Part shown: positions 1 to 13,060 of the stretch, in pieces
Position numbering within the stretch: the first letter of the stretch is position 1
Layout: every line of letters begins with the position of its first letter
Source of the DNA: Phytophthora sp. 'mugwort'
Lineage: Eukaryota; Oomycota; Peronosporomycetes; Peronosporales; Peronosporaceae
Reading direction: 5' to 3'
NCBI GenBank assembly: GCA_033558025.1
Contig: JAUCEF010000002.1
Location: 744,001 to 808,000, forward strand
DNA: 64,000 nucleotides
Notes under the pieces: model-generated
What the model was told of the DNA's origin: nothing
Seen by the model: only the letters and a program-made list of their open reading frames with translations
Databases searched by the model: none
Position numbers and translations under genes: made by a program

Positions 1-1330
1 GCGTGGTGGGTACATTCGCTTAGCAACGACAACCTCCTGGTCAAGAGCTCATTCGAGCAATCGGACTTGCGGAGACCACCTATCGGTTTCGCATAAGCCC
101 GCCATCTCCCGGGTTCTGCCAACACCATTGCCATCGCTGCCTCGCGCAAGTGGACCCCTCCGTTTCGTGAAACCTGGACTAGCTTTGCGTGTTGTTGGTC
201 AAAGTACACAATTCCAGACTCGACAAGGAAGATGCACAAGACCTTCTCGAGCGTCTCCAGACCAATGCACCGGCCGAGTCAAGTCGCCAGAAATACGCAT
301 CGACCTGGCGCCAATGGTTCCGGTGGTGCGGACACTCTCGCGTTTCACCATGGCTCGCAGGGAACAAGCAGTTCGACTTGTCTCAACTCATCTCGTTTGC
401 GCTGTGATGCTGGCGAGAGCATGAGGGAGCCTCCGGAAATTTAGCTTCCACCATTTTGTCTAAGATTAGCCACATCAGCTGGCTGGTATCATCGACGCCA
501 CTGTGGATACTCAGTCGGGCTACACGCAGGTCTCCAGCTCGCTATGGAAGGGATGTCGCGGTTGTCTCCGCCACTGAGCAGAAAACGACCCGTTTCGGCC
601 TTGCTACTCCAGCGCATGCGCTCAGACTGCGACTTCTCCACTGCATACGACCGAGTTCTCTGGGGGGCTGCGGTCGTGGGTTTCTTCTTTCTTCTACGGC
701 GCTCGGGGTGTCTAACCGAACACGGTAAGCACAAGCATTATGCGCTACAGAGGCACGATGTCACGTTTTGGACAAGGGAAGGCAGACCGGCGACATCTCT
801 CAAGGCTGCTCACACAGTACAGCTGAAGTAGCGAGGAAGCAAGACAGATCAGCGAGGCATCGGAGCAACACGGACTCTAGAGCAATCCAGATCATCGTGG
901 CTGTGTCCGGTGCGTTGCGGTGTGGACTCTTGTAGTGCATGGGAAGACCGTCGAAGCGGCACATGACTCTCGACATGCACAATCAACAAGGACCATGCAT
1001 TATCAGCGGAAACCATGTCGAAGAGATCAAGAAGGCAGCCCAAGACCTCGGTGAAGACGTGGCGCATTACGGGACCCACTCGCTCAGGCGTGGTGGTGCC
1101 ACTGCGTTGTTCGTCGACGGTTTCGATCGGCTGACAATCAAGCATTTCGGGCGGTGGGCTCAGACTGCTACGAGCAGTACGCACATCTGGACGGAGCGGC
1201 GATCAAAGATCTAGCGACCAAGATGGTTCAAGGAGGCCGCGAGCAATTCGCCAGTCGCCAAGCACGACTTCGTCCGGTGGGGCAACCTCCACGTCACACG
1301 CCGGCTGGAAGTGCGTTAACACTTCAACGA
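1..1330 (+). pseudogene. Degenerate tyrosine recombinase (Crypton/DIRS-like element)
   Basis: Three successive plus-strand reading frames together spell a tyrosine recombinase. Positions 189-407 encode an N-terminal core-binding-like segment (RQKYASTWRQWFRWC). Positions 544-831 encode the start of the catalytic domain, with the hydrophobic run GFFFLLRRSG holding the first catalytic Arg. Positions 939-1214 encode the box II motif GTHSLRRGGATAL (His and Arg of the R-H-R triad) and KHFGRW. The likely nucleophile Tyr (CYEQYAHL) lies in another frame from 1154, so at least three frame breaks and a stop after LKAAHTVQLK inactivate it. It would have catalysed strand exchange for element insertion. 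Recombinases of this type carry Crypton and DIRS/Ngaro elements; no RT was seen joined to it, which favours Crypton. The left edge is cut by the window. Confidence 0.7.
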
Positions 1331-4300
1331 ACTACTCTGTAACCCCCAAGAGTGAGAGGTGAACGTGGAAACAGTCGAGGGCTTCGTAGCGTATTGTGCT
1401 GGTGGATAAAAATACTTTGGTTCTTACGGTCGCGATGAAGGGACCAGCCAAGTAAGTACTTCACCTCCCCTAAATCTGACATGGAGAACCACTTCTTCAT
1501 GGAGAATTTCAACGCACTGACGAGAGTTGAGGTTGGCCCAATGATCGAGAGATCCTCAACGTACACTGCAATATAGCAAGTGGCACTGTTAATAGTGCTT
1601 GAATACGCAGCTATCCTTGATGAGTATATGAAAAACCAAGGTTCACAAGGAAAACAAACAACATGTTTCAACCCGTACAGACTCTAGAGGGGTTTGCACA
1701 CTAGGTTCGCCTTGCCCGAGATTCTAAACCTTCCCGGTTGAGCCATGTAGATTTCATTCTCGAGCAAACAGTTAAGGAGTGCCGTTTTGACATCCATTTT
1801 GGTGAATTCCGAGATCAAACTAGGCTGCGAACGTGGGAAGCCTGAGTACTTCCATCCTGATAAGAGATAAGCAGATGGCGTTGTATCAATGCATATAGTT
1901 GAAGGAAACCTTTAATCACTATTCGCGCTTTGAAGCGGTCAATCTCGCCTGTGCCGGTATACCAAAAGCCCAGCGGCTCGTGAGAACCTTTCGTCCCTTA
2001 AGAGGGGGGTACAAGTGTCCACGTGTGATCGTCCATGAGAGACTTATATCCCGACTGAGCTGCGTTTTTTGCCACTGATCAGCGTGAGAAGACTACATTG
2101 CATCTCGATACATAGTGGGATCGGACACATAGCGAATAACTAGTGCGTACAGTACGTCTCGCCATTGGTCCTGTTCCTGCTTGGCTTCCGCAGAATCTAG
2201 TACGCCTTTCCTTGCATCGAGATGGAGTCGTTGCGGGCAGAAGAGCAGGGAGAATCGGACGCTGGATCCGTTCTAAACGAGTAATGAATTTCGGTTTGTT
2301 CAAGCGCATCCCGAAGTGAGGGTACTGGCGCTGAGCCGAAGGATCCACAGTAGTTGCCGGTGTGGAGACAGGGACAGGTGCAAGATGGTGCGTTGCTCGT
2401 GATATGATGACTCAGGTGTAGGTGTCTGGTAACCTAGAGGGGGAAATCGTCCTCTTTGAAATAGCATCACGACTGTACACGATGACATGTGTGTTGATTT
2501 CATCAAGCGATACCCTTTCGTGTGGGCTGGTATGCCAAGATACATGCACAACCGTGCTCTGGTATCGAGCTTGTATCAGTATTGCTCCGTGATGTGGACG
2601 TTATGCACTATGCATCCGAACCTTTGATGCATTTCATGGATGAAATACGGTTGTACCACAGTTCGTACGGTGTGCGCCCATCAGTCTGGCGCTATTGATC
2701 AGTCTGCCGCTTGGGAAGTTTCCCGTCCAGTAGCAAAGCGCGAATCCGATCAATAATTGCACGCATGCGGCGTTCAGCGACTCCCTTCTGCTGAGGTGTG
2801 TACGCGTTGGTAAACTGGGCATTGTTTTTATTAAAGATCAAGCGACCGAGCTTCCCGTATTTTGCATTATCAGCCTGTAGTAATCGGAATACTCGGATTT
2901 CCTCGTCTTCGATGTGCCGGCGACGCCATTCAAGAACGTGGACGTCTGTTTAAGATACTCAATGCGTTTTTCCTGAAGCCTTCGTAGCATTCGTACAGGT
3001 CACTGCGAGCTTTGGACGGATGGGTGGACACTAATCGAGAGAAGTCATCGATAAACATTACGAAGTAACGGCAAACCAGTAAGGTGAGGCACAGGAAGAG
3101 GACCACAAATTTCTGTATGAACTTTCCCTAAGCGAGATGCGGCACGTTCAACAATTCTGTGAGTATAGAAGGGAGAGCGGTGTGACTTTGTTATTGTGCA
3201 TGCAACGCAGAAGAAGTCTACTGTAGGCGCTATAGACGCAAATCCGCCCAGTCCATAGATGGCTCAGCTCCTAGATAGGTCATACAAGGCGCGAACGTAG
3301 GATGGACAAGACGTTTGTGCAGAAGCAAAAACGAGCGTTGCTTACCTGAGGCAATGAGCGCCGTTGGTGTCGCCATTACTTTGGTTGGACCTGATACTGA
3401 TCCGTGCTTGTGGCCATAGCTGCCGTGGTGCTGAAGCGCCGATCGGTCTGCATGGTGGCCCATTATTTCGGTCGAGGCTAAAACCAGTTTAAAATGAAAG
3501 CCATTCTTCACTGCCGCAGGGTCAATAAGAGGCTAAAGTGCAATTGCGATGCGTACAACACCCAGAATGATGAGCGTCTTCGACTTGCCTTTGTAGTCAG
3601 TGACTTCCTGTTCAACACGTTCAATTCCTTCAATTGGGAGTTGGTTCTTCCACCAGCCGTGGTGGATCCACCACTGGCGGTGATATCACTGAACCACTGG
3701 GGTTCGTGAGTCACATGGCGCGTATACCGGAGTCCGTAGCCCACGTCGGGTCCGGCTTGGCTTTGGCTTAAGCTGTGAAGCTTACGGGAGGGTTGGCCGT
3801 AGTGGCAACAGCGATCAGTCCTACATTGCGGCGTTCTCAACTGAACACCTTGCGGTTGATGCCATGTTCGTCGTCCTCATCGTCCGAGTCGGAGGCGAGG
3901 GGTGGTTTGGGGCTCGGGCTTGGTCACGGTGCTTTTTACGGCCGCCGCGCGTTGCGTCATCACCTCTCCTGTTTCGGTTTGTCACGACGGTTGAAGTTGT
4001 CGCCATCATTGCTCCACGGTTCCAGGCCTTGTTGTTGTTGCGGTACGGATGGCCTCACTTCGTGTTGCCTGCTTTAAACACGAAGTTCGCAGGGAGGGCT
4101 GTGCCCGCCGTGACACGACCGTCTCGCAGATCGTTTTGCAACCACGGCACTATCGGATGTTGTGCCGCGGGTGATTCAATACGAGCAACATTGCCCGTAT
4201 CAGGTCATGGAATTCTAGACATAGGTACCGCAGCGACAAGAGCACGCTCATTATTGGTTTCTGTCGTCTCCGGCGCTCCCTTGGATAGTGTGTAGCGTTC

Positions 4301-5266
4301 GTGGGCCTAGAGGTCAAGGACATTGCCTTCAATGCTCTGCTTCGGGTCTTCGCACGGGATGTACTTCCGGCGACCCTTCCAGGTGCACAGGTCATTCTTC
4401 CAAGACTTGGGCATCGAATGGAACAGGTACATAGACTTCTGGCCTTCCATCATCATCGATTCGGTGGCTTCATCCGAGGCTTTCATCGCATTCTTCAACT
4501 TGAGGAAGAACTCAGTTAGATCGGAGTCTTCCTCGTATTTATCTCTTGCTGGATGAAGTAGGGGTCGCCATGAAAGGCCGCACCCTCATACTTCTGGCAG
4601 ATGAAATTGAAGATCTCGTACGAGGTCGTAAGGTTCTAGATCAGTTGGACGTGAGTGTTGTCCATCGTCTTCATCAGGAAAACTTTTGTCTCTTAGTTCT
4701 GGCGGCGTCGGTCACGCTGACTGAGAGGTGGGCATTCTCTTTTGTGCCACGCATGCGTTCTTTAATGGCTTTGCGGCGGTTGAACAGGTGGATGGCGGGT
4801 AGATCCTTGCGCTGGATCGGAGTGACGTAGGCATCTCCCGAGTATTCGTCAGAATTAGAGGAAGGCTTCAGTTATTCTTCACTCTCTTCAGAGTCCCGGT
4901 CGCCCGGAGTCGACATCATCTTCTTCGGCCGGCTTGCGCTTCGGCATATCGTCGGCGTCGGACATATCGTTTTCGCTTTCTCTCATCAGCTTCGTCCTCG
5001 GAAACGCCATCGTAGTCTGGCTTCTTCACGAAGCTGAGAAGGTGCTTTCCTTCGAGGGCTCCGCACACGCGGGTCTTCCACACGTCGAAATTCTCAGCGC
5101 CGACAAAGCGTGGGAAGACGCCGCTTGAGGCTTGGCTTGAGTTCATAACCAGTTGAGGTGAAAGTTGGTTGAAGAGGAGAGATCGAGTGTCAATGAGATG
5201 GTTAAAGAAGATGAGAGGTAGATTTTTATTTACATCATTTCTTTTAGAGCTGGTCACGCTTAACAC
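1324..5266 (-). mobile_element. Degenerate Ty1/Copia retrotransposon (gag-pol relic)
   Basis: Read on the minus strand, this is a decayed Copia polyprotein in the correct domain order. A gag N-terminus is at 5266-4916 (FVGAENFDVWKTRVCGALEG), with more gag near 4498-4307. A GAG-pre-integrase stretch sits near 3511-3230 (LHKRLVHPTFAPCM). The end of the integrase core is near 2900-2700, recognisable across frames by an AYTPQQKGVAERR-type motif. Reverse transcriptase is at 1671-1324, with the catalytic-box variant YVEDLSIIG in place of YVDDL, followed by DLGEVKYLLGW. Stops and frameshifts interrupt every domain, and no flanking LTR pair was recognised. It belongs to a different lineage from the Copia copy at 55.8-59.8 kb. 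The 3' (left) end abuts the tyrosine-recombinase relic. Confidence 0.8.
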
Positions 5267-5858
5267 CAGATTCAGGTTGGTTGTTCCGACGAAACTACAC
5301 TACTACGTACTGTAGCATAGTCATTTCTATAAAACAGCTTTCCAGGAACCTTTAGTATCTGATCATCAGCTCACAGGAGAGATAATAGAGCGCCACTATG
5401 TGAAGAGGCAAACGTTGACACTCTATACGAGCAATTGGGATCATATTCTCAGTTATTTCATCGAATATTCCATTCGGTTAACGTTCAGCAAGGCGAACAC
5501 GAGGCTGGCAATGACTTCACGGTTGGCGGAAATCTGTCCGAATAGTACAGTACATATTGCAAGTATCTATGAGCAAAATCTGTCCATACGTTTTTTAGAC
5601 GAAAAATCTGTCGAATTTAAGCTGCGGATTTGCGGCGTGATCTGTCATGCAAACCTGGTATTTATAGATAGCCGCTTACTGAAATACACTTCGGCCGCTA
5701 GTTTTCGCCTTGAGGATGACTAGCAGTGGAATGACAAGATCATAATTTCTGACAAGAGTCCATCACTTCAACAGTTTTAGCTCTATGTCGCCACCGTAAC
5801 CGCTGCATTCACTAAACACTGCGACTATCTGCGGTCCTTCACTCGACCCTAAGCAAAA
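5267..5858. other. Intergenic, no gene recognised
   Basis: Between the Copia relic and the large kinase gene. A 107-codon open frame at 5400-5723 has no recognisable motif and no family resemblance, and I treat it as chance. The segment should contain the promoter of the kinase gene, but no convincing core element was found. Confidence 0.5.
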
Positions 5859-8800
5859 ATGAGTGTCGCTCTCCGTGCCGCACCCGCCATGTCAGAGCAG
5901 TCAAGAATAATGTCTCGACGTGGTAGTAGCCGTGACGACGACGAGCTGGCCGTCGGAGCTGTCGTCGTGATGCGGAGCGACAAGACGGAGGGCCAAACTG
6001 CTGCTGCGTACCGTTCCACAATTGGAGACAGTGGCCAAGACGAAGCGAAGCTGCTTTCCACCGCCATAACCCCGAACGAACAGCGGTTCATAGCTGTGTT
6101 GGCACCGAGTGGCGAGGCCGCGATGGCGTCGCTGCTCAGTCAGCCGCCAGGTACTTTTCTCTTCGTGAAAGAAGAAGACGCGGCGATCGCAGTATACATC
6201 AAATTTCGACAAGCCGTGAGAGCGTTGACACTGGTGAAGGGCAAAGATACGAAGAAAAACGGTGATGCGATTCAGCTCGCTAAGTTGCGGAAGAAAGAGC
6301 TTAGATCCTTATCCATGCCGACTCCAGTCCACAAGTTGCGTTTGCCATCAGAAGCGTATTTCCTGCTGGAGCATTGCTGGAAGCGCTTTCTCCCTCAAGT
6401 ACAAGCTGTCGTGTTCGAGTTGTGTTGTGAGCCCCACCTTGACGAGGAAAAGAAGCTGGAAGACTGGACCCCGGCGACGATACCTCCGTCGGCTTATTCC
6501 GTGGGGTTAATGCCTGAAGCATGTGGCTTTTATATCCTCATGGCGCCGGGAACTGGCACCGAGGCTCCCTCCTCCATTATTCTCGTTCGACAAGTAGAAT
6601 TTGAGTTCACCAAATTCGCAATGACCATTTCCGATGGCACTCTTAAACCGTCAGCACTGCTCTTATCGACGTCATTCTCGGCTAAACGCACTTTTGAGCC
6701 TGATTTTACGTACGTGGTGGTCGTATATTTTGTGTCAGTGGGCGTGGTATTAACGTCTTACTGCTTTTTCGCAGGTTCGGTGTTATTCGTGACAATTTCT
6801 TAACGCCAGATCTCGTCGTACTCAAAGAAATGTCCGTGACTCTGATCCCGTCACAACAATTGGCGCTCCCGAATTTTTGCGTCGATCTGAGTTTGAACGA
6901 GAAGGATTTTATGCTGCTTAGTGCAGCCGACGCTGCGTGCGGGTCAATTATGCCGCACGAACCTCTTTCGGAGCCCTTTTTGGCTGTTTTGCATGAAATG
7001 CATGTTTTTTTCGTCAACATTTCCACTCGGGATGGAACGACGCTATCTTCCAAGCCTACACCATGGTCAGCACCCAAAATGAAGCTCGTGGGGCGGATTC
7101 TCCCGATTCTGGTGGAACTTTTGATTGCCTCGGCAGCTTTCTCCGACACGGCCAGCTCGACCGAGCAACCGGACGCTCATACGGTAGCTAAACGACAAAC
7201 ACTGGCGCAGTTCTCGCGTGCTGTGCGATTCGATATCCTCTTCATGACTGCACGAAGCGACGATGCTGTACATTGTCGCCTGACACACCAGCTCTGTCAA
7301 GTGCTTGGAGCTCGCGCTCGTATCCCTGCTGAACTGGTCGATCTCGTCCGGGATTTAATGGCTTTATTTCCCGTTTTCCAGCGACTTTTCTTACGCCACC
7401 AAGGCACAGGAATCCTCTGGAGAAATCTACACCACAATGACTCAGAGACGGACACCGTCTCGGCGTCCGAATCTCGAGGAAAAGCCAACTTTCCATCGTT
7501 TCGGTCGCTTACCTCGTCGAGCATTATCAACGCGTTTCACGAGGGAAAGCAACGCGACCGTAAGCTGAAATTATTTGGCCTGCGGCGGAAACCGCAGACA
7601 AAGTCACGGAAATCGCTGTCGCTTGGCACGAACTCGACTGCCATGTGCTTCCTGAACTCAAAAGCTCTGGCGTTTTTCCGTCTTAGCCCTGTGGCTGTGC
7701 AATTATATCTTGGAATGAACCTAAATGAAGGTTATTTCACGTTCCCAAATGTGTGGAAAGTGGACCCCGTATTGGCAAAAAATGTTTTTTGTTCGTGTAA
7801 TAGTGGAAAAACATTTCGTGTACCAGTTTCGACAAGACCTGCAATTGTCTGCGCTCGTGCTCAGCTGCAATCATCTAAGTTGATCATGTATGAACTCGTG
7901 CTTCAGCTCGCGCTACGCTTTTTGTATCACCAACGCTCGTTTGTCAGCTGGGACCGAGATGTTGCTCTCTTGCTTCGGCTTGATGATGTTCATCGCCATC
8001 TTTTCGAGGAGATTCTCCGTATTGTACGGCGTCGAGCTGAGTTGCACGATAGCAGCAAGACGCGAGAGCGAGATGCGTTATCCTGTGAGCTACGGGTCCC
8101 TCTCGCTACCGTCTCGACGCTTTATCGGCTGGAAAGGAAGCGAAGACGGGAAGTAAGCACCACCACGGGCGACAAGAAATATCTGACTTTGATTAATTTA
8201 TTCCGAACGAAACTCCGGGAACTTAACGCGCGACTGGAAGTGTATGACCCAAACAATGGTGACTCAGACAAAGCAGAGGATTATTTCCTTCTAAACGCTC
8301 TGGTTCAAGTCTTTCAGTGGATCCCCAAGGCATTCTTAGATGAATGGATCGTGCTTTCACTCAAAGAATTACTGCAAACTCTGGACATTCTGAGTAACGT
8401 CGTCAAACAACCGGCGATCCCGCTGTCCCCGTTTGTTCGCCTTAGTTACCAGCTTTTCCAGGTTTGTACGGTCATGTTACGACGTACCAGCGATCCGGAT
8501 CTTCAAACCATACTTGTACGAGTCGTGGGTCTGGATTGTCCGGCTCTCATTGCGCTCCTTCGCTTTGTACTCTCACCTCATTCCTTGAGTTTAAATGGCG
8601 GGCGAGATGCCGTTTGGATTCAAATCCACGTGTTAAACTTTCTAAGTGCATTCGTGAGCCTCGACATCGGGTTGCCCGTACAAAATGAGTGGGAATCAAA
8701 CAACAGAAAGCCAAGCGACGACGGCCATATGGACGAGGACGCAGAAGTCATTGAGCAGCTTAAAGGAGAGCTACTTATCCGACTCTTAGGTCCCCGCCTG

Positions 8801-11800
8801 ACGATCAACGATAGCGAGCAGAACGAGCAAAGCTTGTGGGACTTTACGCTCGAATTGATGTGCCCAAGCTTGGGAACAACCCCCATCACGAGCTTCAACG
8901 CGACGTCACACATGATAGGCATGGCCGTCTCGTTTCAATCAGTCTCCAAGCCGCCACCTTTACTCACTGGCATCTCAAGAGGACATTTTCAACTCAAGGA
9001 ATCCTTTTTACTCGTACTGCAAACGCTGTATACCGCCCAAGACGTGAGTTCACTGATCGACTATGAGCGCTGTGTAGCCAGTCATTGGCGTCGCGTGGAG
9101 CAGTACAGCGACCGCATTGTTGGGAATAAAGCCCAAGAAGAACCGAGCATGGTGTACCGAATGGTGGAGTTGAATCTGCAGTGTTTGATTGTTCTGGCAA
9201 GTCGGAGGTCCCATTTTCCAGCAATTCAAGACGCCTTTACTCGTACTCGAGTACTTTCCTCCCTCTTTCAACGACTTGAGGTGCAAGACGCACCACATAA
9301 GGCTGTGAGAAGCTCTCGATCTGAGCTTGAAAGCTGTGATTCCATTGGTACTGACGACGTCGCCACCACGAGTCCCAATTTGCCTCCACTCAAGGTTCCT
9401 CGTCAGCCTAGCGCTGACACATCTGAGGCTCCTAATATCCAACCGAGTCTGACGAAATTATCGTTCGCAGCACGACCTTTGATTCTCTCTGGGCATGAAG
9501 CAATTAACCAAGAGCAGAATTTCCTCTTGTTGGAGCCAGGGCTTCACGCTCTAGCTCTCGTTCTCGTGGTCACATACATTCTCATCGATCCAAATCTCGA
9601 GATTGATGAAACATTATGTCCACGTCTATCGGTTCCTAGCCAGGTACAAGACGATTCGACTACACCAAACGACTTGCTTTGGGAACTTCAGCAGCACGTG
9701 GCAATGGTTGAACTGGACTCGAGATACTTGGAGGCGCTGATGGTGGAGATGGAGACGCATCAAACACTTGTATCAACTGCAAGATTAGCAGCGATTCGCT
9801 CACTGGTGCGGCTGCTGTGTCCGAATCGCGTGGACTGGAACTTGTACAGGCCACAAGGCGCCCGAGAATACATAGCGAAGGGAGCGTTTGCCACGGTGTA
9901 CCGACAATATCCGGCACTTAATCAACCGGAAGCTGTCGCTGTTAAAGTTGTCGAACACCAGAGAAGAACCGGCTCATTGTGTGCAGTAAGCGGTGTGTTC
10001 AATGAGGTGTCGATTCTTTCCAAGCTCCGCGGCGACTTAGCAGCTACACAGCTCGTGGATTTCGGGAATCATCATGCGGACAAGAGCTTTAAACTCGTCA
10101 TGGAATATTGTCCCTGCTCATTGACGGAATGGCGAGCTAGTATCGAGAGAATGCGAGTCCCATTCCGGTCGTTCATGGTACTGATCCTACGAGCGTTCGA
10201 AGTGGCTTGTCGCGGTCTGTACCGCATTCATCAAGCAGGTGTGTGTCACTTTGACATTAAGGTACTATGGGCGCTCTCTTTCATTGTGTCCTCTACTGTA
10301 GACTCACTTCGTATTTTGGCAGAGCGACAACATTCTCGTGCGGTCGAATCCACTTGATCTGAGTCGAAAATTGTTAGAGACTGAAGTTGAACATCAAGTG
10401 AATGTGGCACTAGACAACAGGTTCAAAGGCTGGTTGTGTTTTGGCGACTTCGGAGAAGCCAAACTTGCAGACACCGACCGGCTACCAATGCGCACGTTCA
10501 CGTTCTCGTCTTTTTCATCAGGGACGGCGTCTCCTGTGGTGGTGCCCAAGCGAGCCGAGAAGTTCGTGTCGTTGACTCGAACGCGAGGCACGGAAGCGAT
10601 CAAGAGCCCTGAGGTCCTCAACATCAAAGGTAGCGAGGACGCTGCGGTGAAAGTCTCGTTTGCCAGTGATATCTGGTCGCTTGGGTGCTTACTGTACGAG
10701 CTGATGACGCAAGAACTTTTCTTCCAGAATGGTGAGACGCCCACAACGTGTAGTGAGTGTATTATCACGTTCTGACCGTTTGTGTGCGTTGTAGATGACT
10801 GGGCAGGGTTGTACGCGCACCTTATCGTGACGCAGGACGCGAGTGTGTTGCGCTTGGATCACAAGCACAAAATCGTTGCAGCGCTGAATCCCACGTCGAG
10901 CGAGGAAGAAGCCGTCGTGATGAACGTCTCGGAGCTCTGCAGTACCATTCTAACACGAGAAGCCACACGGCGGCCGAAGCTGGAGACGATCGTCGCCCAA
11001 GTTCGTAAGTTGATTGACGACGTACATGAGTTACCCGTGACAGCCAGCGATGAGACGTTCCTCGTCAGTCTCGGCCAACTGAATGGGGACACTTTGACGC
11101 CGGAGATTCAACGTCCCGACGTGTCAGCCCTTCACCCATTTTCCACAGCTCCATCGTGTCGGAAACTTAAAGAAGCCCCTGGTGTAATCGTTCCGGTTCG
11201 TCTGTTCTGGAATTTCTTCCTTGCTGCTGAAGTCACTTGGACGCAGGATGCACGAGTGGTGACAAGCTGCCTCGGGAGCAGCTCCGGCCCAGCAAGCAAG
11301 GACAGTTTGACTATGGACGCGTTTGAAGCTAAATATGAGGCCCATTTCGTGCACTTTTGTTACATCAGTTGGCACAAACCAGCTGACCCGAGTGCGCACG
11401 GCTTCTTCGAGGAGCTCCATGAAGAGGAGCATCGAACGTGCTTCGTGCTCACCCCTCGCACCAAACCAAGCGTCGATTGGAGCTTGTTCCAGCAGCTCGT
11501 GCAGCACGCGGCGCTCTACTTCCCTGTGCTCCAGCGCCGGCTTCGAGACGAGGCGGGCAATGTCGTTTTCGTCGCCTTGGGCGAGAATGTCGGCGACACG
11601 AAGGAGCTCCACGGGGTTCTTACAAGCATGCTGCTCTTCTTCCTGCGCTGTGCGCTCGAGATGCCTCCGTTCGAGCTCCTCAGCTGCTTCGCTCGAGACT
11701 GCGCGCAGTTCTTCGAGTACCCCACGCCGGAATTCGTCCAACATCTCATGGCATACTCAACAACCCAAGTCGAGGACACAGCGACGTCCATAAAGGTCCA

Positions 11801-12473
11801 GTGTCGCTGTGGTGCCACCGTCCTCAGCGTCGAGTCCGCTGCATTGACTGAAGCTCTCACGGCTCGCTACTGCACGTGCAAAGGATCTTTTGACGACGAG
11901 ACAGTCGAGTGTCCATGCTTCCATCCATTCGGTGGCACGTCTACAAACTTGGATGACGAGCTGTTCCCTGTAGACACCATGTTCGTCCATGATACCGCCG
12001 AGGAGATGCTCGTGTTGCCACTGGAGACTCGTTCTAGGCGAGACGACGAGGTCCGTTGGGTCTCTCTCGACACGGTCTCTGTTGAGCGAGCAGAAGGCGC
12101 AGCATTCCGTTGGTCTCTTCCAGCGCGGCGTCTGTCGCTAGGCAGCAACAACTCGGACTGCATCATCACCGCCACCGGCAGTGGCTCTAGCGGCGAGCGC
12201 CGTATGTCCCGCTTTGACCTCCTCAAGCGCCGAGCCAGCAAAGTAGCAGGCGAGGGCATATCCCCGCGAGTATCAGCGGCCAAGGAGGAGCCTGAGAAGC
12301 TGCTGGTGCGAGGCCTGCATCACCGCGGGAAGCCTTTGAGTGACTCAAGCTCCTCCGATTTGTGGGAGATCTACGAGTGCGAGCTCTGTCGCTTGCCCGT
12401 GTGTGCGCTAAACGAGGAGAAGCATAAGATCGCGGTGCCCTTGCTGCACGATGTTACCGTTAGACTGCTATAA
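5859..12473 (+). CDS. Giant protein kinase with possible C-terminal dual-specificity pseudophosphatase-like region
   Basis: Four exons: 5859-6709, 6775-10261, 10323-10731 and 10795-12473. The introns are 65, 61 and 63 bp with GT/AG ends (donors GTACGT, GTACTA, GTGAGA), and frame is kept across all joins, giving about 2,141 residues. The kinase domain lies near residues 1310-1640: glycine loop (GAFATV, ~1318), VAIK-type lysine in AVKVV (~1339), catalytic loop HFDIKSDN (~1440, created by splicing intron 2), DFG in GDFGEAKL (~1488), SPE in place of APE (~1538), DIWSLGCLLYEL (~1562). The HxD Asp, loop Asn and DFG Asp are present, so it is probably active. The first ~1,300 residues are helical and unrecognised, apart from a faint SH2-like PGTFLF stretch near residue 100. 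Residues ~1720-1905 resemble a dual-specificity phosphatase fold without HCX5R. A Cys-rich tail (CRCG, CTCKG, CELC) follows. Substrate unknown. Confidence 0.85.
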
Positions 12474-12670
12474 CATGATGGAGTAAATATAGTATATAAA
12501 ACACACGGGAGTCTCAAACGGAAGAGTGTACTATCTCGTATTAAATACAACGGCTCGATTCCTTGCTTTATAAAATAACGTTGTCGACCCTCGTTTCGGG
12601 CCGACACAACGTGCAGCTTCAGCGTGCCTAGTGGCTGCGGATTGGCGGAACTTCTCCAGCGCGGACAAAT

Positions 12671-13060
12671 TTACTTGAAGAGCGACGGGTGGCTGAGGTT
12701 CATGCTGCGGCGCCGCTTCAGCTGCATCAGCTGGTCGTCGTTGCGCGCCAGGATCTGCTTCACATTGCTGATGTACTCCTTGCAAGGGCCGGGCAGATCC
12801 TGTGTTCCGTTTGTCTTGGCCAGCAGTAGGCACTCCGAGTGACTACGACGGCGGCGCAGTGCATCCTCGTGGTGCGTGGACGATGGCGCAGAGCGCGGGC
12901 CCAAGATAGGGCTGGGTGAGGGGCTGACATCTTGCTGCGGTTCCTTGGAGCTGCGGCTTGCGCTCGTGTCCACGTGCAGACCCATGGGCTGTCGCGCGTC
13001 TTTGGATGTGGTGGCCTGTAGCATCTCACTCGTGTGGGAAAAGCGGCGGGCGAACTCCAT
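12671..13060 (-). CDS. Small basic, Ser-rich hypothetical protein
   Basis: Single-exon ORF of 129 residues, convergent with the kinase gene (198 bp between stop codons). The N-terminus is MEFARRFSHTSEML. A Ser/Pro-rich, probably disordered centre follows (residues ~33-60), then an RRRRS stretch and a C-terminal helix with KEYISNVKQI and MQLKRRRSMNL. The two RRRRS/KRRRS sites look like basophilic-kinase phosphorylation sites. No signal peptide or membrane segment. I do not recognise the family. Local GC and codon use resemble the neighbouring real genes and the frame is free of interruptions, so a real gene is likely but unproven. Confidence 0.5.
   Translation of the reverse strand: MEFARRFSHTSEMLQATTSKDARQPMGLHVDTSASRSSKEPQQDVSPSPSPILGPRSAPSSTHHEDALRRRRSHSECLLLAKTNGTQDLPGPCKEYISNVKQILARNDDQLMQLKRRRSMNLSHPSLFK

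Noticed and set aside
5400..5723. 107-codon ORF upstream of the kinase gene
   Set aside because: No motif, AT-rich and without gene-like composition; chance.
11124..11744. 206-codon Glu/Ala-rich minus-strand ORF
   Set aside because: Antisense shadow of the kinase gene's last exon.
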